Source: Rhineura floridana (Eukaryota > Chordata > Lepidosauria > Squamata > Rhineuridae). Taken from it: a stretch of 64,000 bases of DNA. The DNA lies in assembly GCF_030035675.1 (NCBI RefSeq), contig NC_084483.1, positions 148,277,425 through 148,341,424 on the forward strand, read 5' to 3'. Below, piece after piece: positions 22,801 to 30,229 of this stretch. Within the stretch, counting starts at the first letter, position 1, and each line of letters begins with the position of its first letter. The position numbers and the translations under genes are program-made. Below the pieces are notes generated by a model. The model was not told where the DNA came from. It saw only the letters and a list, made by a program, of their open reading frames with translations, and searched no databases.

Positions 22801-25800
22801 TTACAATACTTGGTGTGAGTGAATTAAAATGGACTGGAATGGGACATTTTCAATCAGGCAACTACAAAATATTTTATGCAGGAAATGAGAAATCAAGAAG
22901 AAACGGGGTTGCTTTAATAGTGAGAAGTGATGTAGCAAAAGCAATTAGGAGCTACAATGCAAGGTCTGAGCGAATCATATCAATGAGATTAAACGGGAAA
23001 CCAATTAATATAACCTCATCTACGCTCCAACATCAAACGCAGAAGAAGAAGAATTGGAGAGATTTTACACAGAAGTACAGGAGAAAATTGATCACACACC
23101 AAAACAAGATATGATGATAATCATGGGGGACTGGAATGCAAAAGTAGGGAACAGAGAAGAACTAGGAATGGTGGGGAAATGGGGCTTAGGTGACAGAAAT
23201 GAAGCAGGAGAAAGACTTATTGAATTTTGTGAAGCCAATGATTTGTTTCTTGCCAACACATTTTTTGAGCAACAAAAAAGACGACTGTACACGTGGACAT
23301 CACCAAATGGTCAATATAGGAATCAAATTGATTATATAATTGGAAACAGAAGATGGAGAAGTTCCATACTTTCTGCAAAAACAAGACCAGGAGCAGACTG
23401 CGGTACAGATCATGAACTGATCATATCAAAAATCAGAGTTAAGCTAAAGAAGAAGAACAAAGCACTCAATGCCAAAATACAATTTAAATAACATCCCAGA
23501 AGAATATAAAGATCAAATAAGGAACAGGTTTGAGGCTTTAAACTTATTTGACAGAGAACCAGAAGAACTATGGACTGAAGTCAGGGACATTATAAGGGAA
23601 GAATGCAAAAAGACAATACCTCTTGTTAAAAAGAGAGAAAAACCTCAATGGATGACTGAAGAAACTCTTAAAATGGTTAAAGAGGGAAGGACAGCAAAAG
23701 CAAAAGGAGATAGAAACATGGTCAGAACCCTAAATGCAACTATACAACGACTAGGGACAAAGAAAACTATTACAATAGTTATTGTATAGAAATAGAAAAG
23801 GACAAAATGGGAAGAACAAGAGCCCTATTCCAAAAGATTAGAGAAATGAAAGGGAAATTTAAACCAAGAAAAGGGATTGAATAATCAACAGGGGAACACA
23901 CTGACTGACCGAGATGAAATAAAAGGAAGATGGAAGCAATACATTGAAGAACTCTATAAAAGGATGACAGATTCATTCACGGAGGAACCACATGATGAAG
24001 AACCAGAAATTTTAGAATGTGAGGTGAAAGCTGCTCTTAAAATTATTGGAAGACACAAATCACCAGGAATAGATGGCATACCAATAGAGTTGCTACAAGC
24101 TACTGAGACTGAATCTGTCCAAATTTTGACAAAAATTTGTCAAGAAATATGGAAAACTAAACAATGGCCCACAGACTGGAAGCGTTCAATATATATCCCA
24201 CTTCCAAAGAAAGGGGATCCTAGAGAATGCAGTAATTACCGAACTATTGCCTTAATATCCCATGCAAGTAAAGTAATGCTCAAGATTCTACAACAAAGGC
24301 TCTTACCATATATGGAGCGAAAAATGCCAGAAGTCCAAGCTGGATTTAGAAAGTGAAGAGGTACCAGAGATCATATCGCAAACATACGTTGGATATGGAA
24401 CGGACCAAGGAATTTCAGAAGAAAATCACCCTGTGCTTTATAGATTACAGCAAAGCCTTTGACTGTGTAGATCATGAAAAACTATGGAATGCTTTAAAAG
24501 AAATGGGGGTGCCACAGCATCTGATTGTCCTGATGCGCAACCTATACTCTGGACAAGAGGCTAAAGTAAGGACAGAATATGAAGAAACCAATTGGTTCCC
24601 CATTGGAAAGGGTGTGAGACAGGGTTGTATTTTATCACCCTATTTGTTTAATCTGTACGCAGAACATATCATACGGAAAGCGGGATTGGACCAAGAAGAA
24701 GGAGGTGTGAAAATTGGAGGGAGAAACATCAATAATTTAAGATATGCAGACGATACCATACTACTAGCAGAAACCAGTAATGATTTGAAACGAATGCTGA
24801 TGAAAGTTAAAGAGGAAAGCACAAAAACAGGACTACAGCTGAACGTCAAAAAGACTAAAGTAATGACAACAGAAGATTTATGTAACTTTACAGTTGACAA
24901 TGAGGACATTGAACTTGTCAAGGATTATCAATACCTCAGCACAGTCATTAACCAAAATGGAGACAATAGTCAAGAAATCAGAAGAAGGCTAAGACTGGGG
25001 AGGGCAGCTGTGAGAACGAGAAAAGGTCCTCAAATGCAAAGCTGTCTCACTGAACACCAAAGTCAGGATCATTCAGACCATGGTATTCCCGATCTCTATG
25101 TATGGATGTGAAAGTTGGACAGTAAAAAAGGCAGATAAGAGAAAAATCAACTCATTTGAAATGTGGTGCTGGAGGAGCGCTTTGCGCATACCATGGACTG
25201 CAAAAAAGACAAATAAATTAAAGCAGAACTGTCACTAGAAGCTAAAATGATGAAACTGAGGTTATCATACTGTGGACACATCATGAGAAGATATTATTCA
25301 CTAGAAAAGACAATAATGCTGGGAAAAACAGAAGGGAGTAGAAAAAGAGGAAGGCCAAACAATAGATGGATTGATTCCATAAAGGAAGCCACAGACCTGA
25401 ACTTACAACATCTGAGCAGGGTGGTTCATGACACATGCGCTTGGAGGTCGCTGATTCATAGGGTCACCATAAGTCGTAATCGACTTGAAGGCACATAACA
25501 AAATGTATGTTTGTTTTTGTATGTTCGTTTTCTGAACCACTGAGAGATTGATTACATTAAGTGGTGTATGTCACATAAATAATAAAAAATATTAACAGAA
25601 CTGAACAGTAGGTCTGTAGTCAGAATGCAAGCAAACTTTTTTGGAATTCTATTCCAATGTAATCAACATGACTAAATATCTGTAATATTTGAGGTGCCAA
25701 TCAAAAATATTTCTGTTAAGCATTTTGCAAATCATTAGGCACACCGTAGTTAGCAACTTTTATTCTGTACCTTTTTCGAAAGGACTATTGTACGACAAGG

Positions 25801-28800
25801 AGCTCTGCAAATCACACACTCATCTTTTTTACCTATAAAATAAAAATCAATGCATTGTACATGTCATTTTGACTGGAAAGTGTGTGTTGTAATCTCTGAA
25901 GGATGACATATAAAAACATCAAAGAGTTCTGTTGCATCTTAAAGACTAACAAGTTTATTATGGCATAATATATGCCAGTTAGTCTTTAAGGTGCCACAGG
26001 ACTCTTTGTTGGTTTTGCTGCAACAGACTAATACCTATCTTTCTGGAAAACATATAAAATATTTCATTCATAAAGCCTAACTTGGCAAATATTTTTATGG
26101 AATTTTCACTGGCTTATTCATTGTGTTACAGAATGTACTACAGCTAATTAATTTGATCTGTTGGAGTAGGTAACAACTGCAGTGTGTTTTGACAGTGCAT
26201 ATGCTTTGTTTAAGAAAGCTTCCCGTATTAAGACTAGCATCTTGGTATGGATCCAAAGACCACTTCCATTCAAGAAAGGCATCTGAGCAGGTGGAGGATC
26301 CCACAGGTAGAAAGAGAAGACAATTTTTGCAGACTTCCTCCTTTTCCTCTAGCCTCCCACACTGTTCTGAACAATCTCTCTACCATTTCAGATTTTTCAG
26401 GTGTTCAAGGATCAGAAGGGGAATCAGCAAAAGTCAACTTGTCCTCTCTTGCCAGCAGGCACATCTTGTGCGCTGAATTCTGCTCATGGGATGCTTCTGC
26501 AGGTGAAAGAGAACTCAGGATGCAAACCAGAATTTTAAGGTTGCAATCTATAACTGTTTACTTGAAAGTAATGCTCATTAAACTCAGTGTGAGTTACTGT
26601 TGAGTAGATATGTATAGGTTATATTGTAAGTCTAGCTATTACAGTATTCCCACTGAGAGCTACCTGATCTTAAAATACAGGGAATGTTGGTGTTAAGTCT
26701 TGAAACTTGATAGAGGCACACAAATTACAAATAAAATGGTTTATTTTATATGTATTTATGCTCAAAACAGAATGGGGTAAGTAAATAATGATTCTTAAAT
26801 CAACAGTGGATATCCCAAATCAATATAACTTTTCAGCCACAGGAGAGAAAAGTCAGCATATGCTTTTCTCAGAGTAGAGATGGAAAGGGGGTTGTTAAGG
26901 CCAAAGGCAAGTCTAACCTCGTGGAAGATTTATTTATAAAAATATTTATAGACTGCCCCTCATTCAAAATCTCAGGACATTGTACAAGATTTACAAAGAC
27001 ATAAAATATCATTAACAGCACATAAAAATGACCTGCTCATCTTAAACTTTAAACTGAACAGACTTGTTGACACAAAGTCTTCAAGAGATGTCTGAAGGTT
27101 AGAAACAAGGATGCAGGGGATTAAGACTGCCATTATAGCTGTGCCTGCACAAACCACAGTTGTACTGCTCAGCTAATTCAGGATGAGTTTGTATGACCAA
27201 TTGTTAAAAGAACCCTCTCTCCCAACAATTGACATTATGTACTGATTCATGCCATGTATAAACTTCAAAATTAAAAGATGGACTTGGACCTGGGTATATA
27301 CTAAAGTTCATCATTTGATGTATTATGCAAAGCCACTCAACATTTTTCTACATGTACTCTGGAGGCAGATTTCCCAATTCATGTACATTTTGCAAAATTG
27401 GTATCTGTGGATTTTCCCACAGTTCTATGCATTTTTCCATAAACTGAGCCTAAGAAGGATCTGACGCGTTAAACAGCCCTAAGCCTTAGTGCCAGACTTT
27501 TAAAATATAAATAATCACATTACCTGTGGAGATGAATTGCAAAAAAATTACTTCTCCATAATATTAATATAATTGCAGGGAGCTCCATTTTCTTCATAGA
27601 GAGCTAGTACATACAGTGGGAATATTTTTCCTAGCACCAGCATCAGAACTTCATGAAGAACTTGACACCCCTTAAGACTATAATATAACTATTAACAATT
27701 GGTAAGAGACTGAGAGTGGTCTCTTGAATTGCATACTCCCCTTCTAGTGCAAATTCCCCTGTTGGCCTTAACCAAGGTTTTATCAGTGTTGTGTTGGGTG
27801 ACATTAACTGTGATTAACACTAATCAGGGTCTCTCATCAGGGGTTGCTAAACAGCTAATTGCATGATGGTTCAAGCAATTGAGCCTAATGGGAGAACGAT
27901 GAAGAGTGTGTAACAATGTTGCCAGATGTGTAAGAATTCAAACATACGGTATATGAAAATCAGAGCCTATGAGTTCTTTGACCTCTAGTGTACAAATATA
28001 TAAGAATTCAGGTTTCTTTGATACAACACTAATTTTGGTGCCAATTGTTTTGGGAAGAACAGTTATAGCAGCTTCTAGCATGCCAAAGAATCTCAAGTGA
28101 AAGTGTGATGGCTGGGAAAGGTATGTTTTGTTTTGAATCCACAATAATTGCTGTACTAACTTTGTGTGGATGGGGTATTTATGGTTGTAGGTTCCCTCCC
28201 TCTGAAGCACCATCTTAGCAACCAAGTATTGGTGAAAGCTTCCTTTCCCTCCACCAAGGTAAATCGTGGGCTGCTTCCCTCTTGCAGAGTTGCTGGGGAA
28301 GTGGAATTAAGAAGACAAAGGTTCTAACAAGAAAGCCATAAAGAGAAAAGTCTCTTTGTGGATAAGTAATAGTCCACTATTCCCTAAGATAAAACATTGA
28401 GGATTGTGGTAGCTATGGTCTTCCCGGTTAATTCTTAAGGTGCTGGTAGCCTGTGAGTAAAGGTCTGTAAGAGCAGGCTAAGATTGAAGGTTTTACTTTA
28501 TGCCCCCACACCCTGTATCAGAGTTCTCTTATGCAACAGATTTTTGGGATTTGGGTATGAAGAGTCCATATTGATAATACAGAAACACCAGTGTATGATC
28601 TCAGGGCTTCTTTTTCATGATTAAGAGATGCTATTTGGCGACATATTCTATGGATATTCTCAAAGTCAGGGGAGGCAATAATAGTATTAGCTAGGCCACG
28701 TCACTGTCAGTCTCTGCCACTCCTGCCATTGATCAACGCAACTAAGTTTGGCTACTGAAATAATCTTACTTAAAAGAATGTTTGTCTATTCTTGAAGAGC

Positions 28801-28985
28801 AGAGTGAAGTCTTGTGAATATCATGGGTGAAGGGCTGGTTAATTTATCAGTCACTATCCACAGTGCAGGTTACCTTTCTGGAGACACTGTTCACAGATAA
28901 CATGGCCACAGTTGGTCAGGCAAAACTTTTGAGTGGCTCTTTGGGGCTTCTGGAAACATGCATTGCAGAATACCAGAGCAGCCAT
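10784..28985 (-). CDS. RNF212: RNF212, Zip3-type RING protein of meiotic crossing-over (10 exons)
   Basis: Exons on the minus strand are 28985-28874, 25832-25771, 21990-21916, 19899-19843, 19392-19334, 18375-18327, 16385-16322, 13593-13533, 12239-12040 and 10821-10784. Every junction is AG/GT and all phases agree; the sum is 777 nt, or 258 codons plus stop. The RING-like zinc site is C7, C10, C26, H28, C31, C34, C43 and C46. A helical stretch (FQEKHRRQLLAHYR, then ITKLEGYLKKATQQ) and a Ser/Pro-rich tail ending in LLQRQHL follow. Human RNF212 has the same order: KKNECLICKAPCRT, LEFQEKHRKRLLAFYREK, ESMEVDLSPS and RISMISPPQ. In mammals the protein sits on the synaptonemal complex and stabilises recombination intermediates, acting as a SUMO or ubiquitin ligase factor. 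Exon 8 has an in-frame TAA at codon 177, so the final exons may be used only through another splice form. Introns carry many LINE insertions. Confidence 0.85.
10822..12039 (-). other. RNF212: RNF212 intron 9
   Basis: There is a (GT)n run near 11619-11633. I see no named repeat otherwise. Confidence 0.4.
12040..12239 (-). CDS. RNF212: RNF212 exon 9 (Ser/Pro-rich tail)
   Basis: This 200-nt exon is bounded by TCTAG before it and GTAAGC after it. It enters in phase 2 and leaves in phase 1. It encodes SSPFRMPSRKTSY..., CIPTPSLSSVTRHP and LADLLQRQHL. Mouse RNF212 has a comparable tail with QMPYRP, RLPTPIPEAG and ISGLLQRQ. Confidence 0.75.
12500..13456 (+). mobile_element. old L2 LINE, 3' half
   Basis: Frames in pieces read CLDAAKGWISANKLRL, LKDLHQLPVCYLAKFKVLLLIYK and NLAPRYLEDHLPYYM, matching the C-terminal L2 reverse transcriptase region. 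It is followed by an A/T-rich 3' end with a 'ggtatatacat..cctaaataca' tail. Several stops and frameshifts interrupt it. It lies antisense in RNF212 intron 8. Confidence 0.7.
13533..13593 (-). CDS. RNF212: RNF212 exon 8, with in-frame stop
   Basis: CTATAG precedes GTCTTGG and GCAAG is followed by GTAATA. The 61-nt length converts phase 1 to phase 2, exactly what exons 7 and 9 require. The frame reads GLGSHLVPVLDGSFPFF, then TAA, then YAR. The mouse counterpart contains GSHHLSLTPSHAS and ends in SR before exon 9. The stop would end the protein at residue 176. A weaker alternative donor (GG then GTCATT) 27 nt upstream would keep phase and skip the stop. Confidence 0.55.
13730..13856 (+). mobile_element. 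CR1/L3-like LINE 3' end, old fragment
   Basis: It contains 'atcaatggctactagc', 'gagaacaggatgctggac' and 'catccagcagggctctt', the same 3' UTR blocks as the young copies at 16704-17929 and 37250-37665, but diverged. Confidence 0.65.
13857..16321 (-). other. RNF212: RNF212 intron 7, mostly unassigned
   Basis: A short minus-strand LINE tail (tattccgcccttcctt..cagtagg) lies near 14110-14162. The frames at 14357-14602 and 15965-16267 have no splice signals in a phase that would place them in RNF212. No other named element is seen. Confidence 0.35.
16322..16385 (-). CDS. RNF212: RNF212 exon 7
   Basis: The 64-nt exon reads TETVAGPTRISLISPPQKGHM, between CATCTAG and GTAAGA. Human RNF212 has AAGPARISMISPPQDGRM in the same place, one of the best conserved blocks of the tail. 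Confidence 0.85.
16570..16703 (-). mobile_element. old LINE tail interrupted by CR1
   Basis: A minus-strand A/T-rich LINE 3' end begins here and appears to resume at 17935-18060, beyond the CR1 insertion. Confidence 0.4.
16704..17929 (+). mobile_element. CR1/L3-like LINE, 5'-truncated, with open RT C-terminal frame
   Basis: An open frame runs to a TAG at 17716-17718 and encodes GIRGEVLLWIRNWL, GVPQGSVLGPVLFNLFINDLE, KFADDTKL, PHLEYCVQFWSP, LGLFSLEKRRVRGDMI and FFTQRIVKLWNLLP. These are the second half of a CR1-clade reverse transcriptase and its tail. The 3' UTR has 'gaacaggatgctggactag' and ends in (TTATGTTC)n, the usual 3' end of this group. Possible 5-bp duplications (AATCA) flank it, but this is weak. 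It lies antisense in RNF212 intron 6. Confidence 0.8.
17931..18326 (-). other. RNF212: RNF212 intron 6, remainder
   Basis: It begins with the resumed old LINE tail and holds no coding exon that I can see. Confidence 0.35.
18327..18375 (-). CDS. RNF212: RNF212 exon 6
   Basis: The 49-nt exon between TTACCAG and GTAAGT completes a glutamine codon and then reads RVSSMEVDHVPSLMRK. Human has RLESMEVDLSPSPIRK here. The match of SMEVD with the same spacing to the basic end is convincing. Confidence 0.85.
19090..19230 (-). mobile_element. CR1/L3-like 3' end, old fragment
   Basis: In reverse orientation it has the blocks 'tgttgcatcagaccaaagttccatctaatccagca' (in part) and 'ggaagcctgcaaa'. No coding part remains. 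It lies in RNF212 intron 5. Confidence 0.55.
19334..19392 (-). CDS. RNF212: RNF212 exon 5 (helical segment)
   Basis: The 59-nt exon between ATTCAG and GTAAGC reads ITKLEGYLKKATQQMQHIQ and leaves in phase 2, which exon 6 completes. Human has ISRLEESLRKSVLQIEQLQ. Confidence 0.85.
19442..19614 (+). mobile_element. tiny LINE 3' end in an unusually long target duplication
   Basis: An 81-bp insert (19488-19568), with 'caccgccctgagagct', 'aagggcggtatataaatt' and an AATAAATA tail, is a typical LINE 3' end. It is flanked by identical direct repeats of 43-46 bp at 19442-19487 and 19569-19614; the exact length is blurred by the A-rich tail. Confidence 0.8.
19843..19899 (-). CDS. RNF212: RNF212 exon 4 (helical segment)
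   Basis: The 57-nt exon between TTTTTAG and GTACCT reads IAQFQEKHRRQLLAHYRGK, phase 0 at both ends. Human has ILEFQEKHRKRLLAFYREK. Confidence 0.9.
19905..20424 (-). other. RNF212: RNF212 intron 3, part
   Basis: No named repeat or exon is seen in this stretch. Confidence 0.35.
20425..20739. mobile_element. palindromic MITE, about 315 bp
   Basis: Long inverted arms run from 'gcccaatctgcactatac' and 'catttaaagcagtat' at the left to their complements at the right. The inner arms have 'aatcctgggaactgtagttt', 'aagggtgctgagagttgtta' and 'ttcccctca' in both orientations. Nothing is coded. An older shorter relative is at 3681-3874. I could not fix the target duplication, so the superfamily is open. 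Confidence 0.75.
20740..21518 (-). other. RNF212: RNF212 intron 3, part
   Basis: AT-rich, with short frames that I judge accidental. No named repeat. Confidence 0.35.
21519..21842. mobile_element. hAT-like non-autonomous element, old copy
   Basis: It shares its layout with 48096-48670: 'tagtgtagtggcaaa', 'agaagtgcagg', 'ctctgattggctccaatcag', 'tgctgattggct' and an end 'cagccccagat.actacaccctg'. The flanking 8-bp duplication is not preserved. Confidence 0.6.
21916..21990 (-). CDS. RNF212: RNF212 exon 3
   Basis: The 75-nt exon between TCTGCAG and GTGAGT reads VNSDIQSLFTGIDGLCRKY and SKEVTQ, phase 0 at both ends. Human has TDADIQAFFMSIDSLCKKY and SRETSQ. Confidence 0.9.
22374..25502 (+). mobile_element. 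full-length RTE-BovB LINE, decayed
   Basis: It is flanked by a 10-bp duplication, ATGTATGTTT, at 22364-22373 and 25503-25512. Pieces of frame encode an APE endonuclease (ILGVSELKWTGMG; MGDWNAKVGN; TDHELIISKIR) and a BovB reverse transcriptase (SPGIDGIPIELLQ; RTIALISHASKVMLK; FIDYSKAFDCVDHEKLW; GVRQGCILSPYLFNLY; RYADDTILLAE). It ends with HIMRR..., RKRGRPNNRWID and the 3' end 'gtaatcgacttgaaggcaca'. Frameshifts and stops split the coding region into about seven frames, for example a stop at the QAGFRK junction near 24356. It lies antisense in RNF212 intron 2, between exons 3 and 2. Confidence 0.9.
25771..25832 (-). CDS. RNF212: RNF212 exon 2 (second half of RING)
   Basis: The 62-nt exon between TTATAG and GTACAG completes a glycine codon and reads KKDECVICRAPCRTIVLSKK. 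Human has KKNECLICKAPCRTVLLSK. C43 and C46 are the last zinc ligands. Confidence 0.93.
25843..28873 (-). other. RNF212: RNF212 intron 1, mostly unassigned
   Basis: It holds a family A palindrome at 26541-26618 and an old minus-strand L2-like tail at about 26925-27150. A short inverted pair is built on 'tcttaaagactaac' and 'agttagtctttaagg' near 25945-25990. The rest is unassigned. Confidence 0.4.
28874..28985 (-). CDS. RNF212: RNF212 exon 1 (start codon and first half of RING)
   Basis: The ATG at 28985-28983 begins MAALVFCNACFQKPQ, then TNCGHVICEQCLQK, ending in phase 1 at GTAACC. Human begins MANWVFCNRCFQPP and has TNCGHVYCDACL. Six of the eight zinc ligands are here. The start context is weak (T at -3, G at +4), but homology begins exactly at this methionine. 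Confidence 0.92.
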
Positions 28986-30139
28986 TAAGGAAGGGGGCGG
29001 GTTGATACTGGGTTTGTTTCCTCTGTTTTTATCTACAGGCAGTCGACGGAGCTGCTATGAAATAAAAGGGGTTTTCCCAAGCGCCCAGAAGCGTCCCAAG
29101 AGAAATGTTTTTTCTAGAGAAGAAAGCGCTCCTGAGGGAGAAAAAATGACCCCCTTACTGCCCACACACACACTTACGTACACACGCAAGCATACCCACG
29201 CGCACACAGGAGCGCCTGTATGCCCCTCCCCCACCGAGCGAAGTGCTGAGACACTAAGGAGAGGAGGAAAGCCGATATGCTTGGCCCCTCCCTTTGCTCC
29301 CAACAATCGTTTGTGAGGGAAGACCACAGAGATATAAAAATAATCGAGTGAGGATCTCACTGCTGTGGTGACTTCTGAGACCAGATAGGAGGAACCATTT
29401 TGAAATTTCCCCCAGGAGCGGAAATGAGAGCTGCTCCATATAAATCAATGTAAGATTTTTACCGTACCTTTGATTTGACATCACCACCAGAAACAAAAGC
29501 AAAGAGAATTCTTCCTTCTCTTTTAATTTGGGTCATGCCGTATGGAAAATAATAATTGTTTTTAATTTAAAAACAATAGCCAAAGGTATCCAAATTCCAG
29601 TCCCACACAGTTCATTATCCCCATGTTGCATATCTGAGGTGGGGAAGCTGAGAGTAGTTTACAATAGCCTTGTAATGTAATCCAGCTATAGTACTATTGG
29701 GGGGGGGTCTGGCTGTGGCTCATTTTCTTATGATTGCGTTGCAAAATAGACCACCGTTTAGAGTTTGAGGCTGTCTCGACTTTTCACCTCAAAACGGACT
29801 CCATGTAAACACCCCCATAACAGCGCAATCCTACGCATGTTATTTGGAGAGAAGAACCCGGAAATTGGCTCTGTAGTTTAGTCTATCACAAATCTATATA
29901 CATGGGTTTGAGAGAATTCCACAACAACGGAAGCCCCACCCCTGAGAAACGGACACGTCTCGCTTCCCTTTCAGTATGATCTCGGTATTACTCGGGTGTC
30001 ACCACTTCTCGCGAGACAAGCAAATGAATCAACTAGATGAGGTTAGTGGAGGGTCGAGCCGAACGTGGCTGTTTTCTTTATCTGCAAGATCTGGTGCGAC
30101 TGGAGTGAGGCTGTCGCCGCTGCTGTTATCACAACTGCT
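28986..30139. promoter_or_regulatory. RNF212-NANP head-to-head intergenic region
   Basis: The two start codons point away from each other across 1154 bp, so both promoters must lie here or close by. A (CA)-rich run is at 29161-29215 and a G run near 29700. CpG dinucleotides cluster toward the NANP side, around 29940-30140. No good TATA box is seen for either gene. The open frame at 28933-29316 overlaps exon 1 of RNF212 on the other strand and has no support of its own. Confidence 0.6.
30007..30016. promoter_or_regulatory. TCTCGCGAGA core promoter palindrome
   Basis: This exact 10-bp palindrome is known from TATA-less, often bidirectional CpG-rich vertebrate promoters. It lies 124 bp upstream of the NANP start codon, where such an element normally sits relative to the start of transcription. 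Confidence 0.65.
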
Positions 30140-30229
30140 ATGGGGCTGCAAGGGGTCAAAGCTGTTTTCTTTGACTTGGACAACACTCTGATCGACACCG
30201 CCGCTGCAGGCAGGAGAGCTATTGAGAAG
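30140..30229 (+). CDS. NANP: NANP exon 1
   Basis: It encodes 30 residues, MGLQGVKAVFFDLDNT to GRRAIEK, ending in phase 0 at AAG followed by GTACCG. Confidence 0.92.

Noticed and set aside
23469-23789. Separate host-like frames inside 22374-25502
   Set aside because: All are consecutive pieces of the BovB coding region.
29161-29215. CA-rich tract as a candidate CRISPR-like or regulatory array
   Set aside because: It is an irregular microsatellite without spacers; CRISPR arrays are not expected in vertebrate DNA.
28933-29316. 127-codon plus-strand frame beside NANP
   Set aside because: It overlaps RNF212 exon 1 on the other strand, includes a CA-rich simple repeat and has no family resemblance. 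It is most likely a chance frame in GC-richer promoter DNA.
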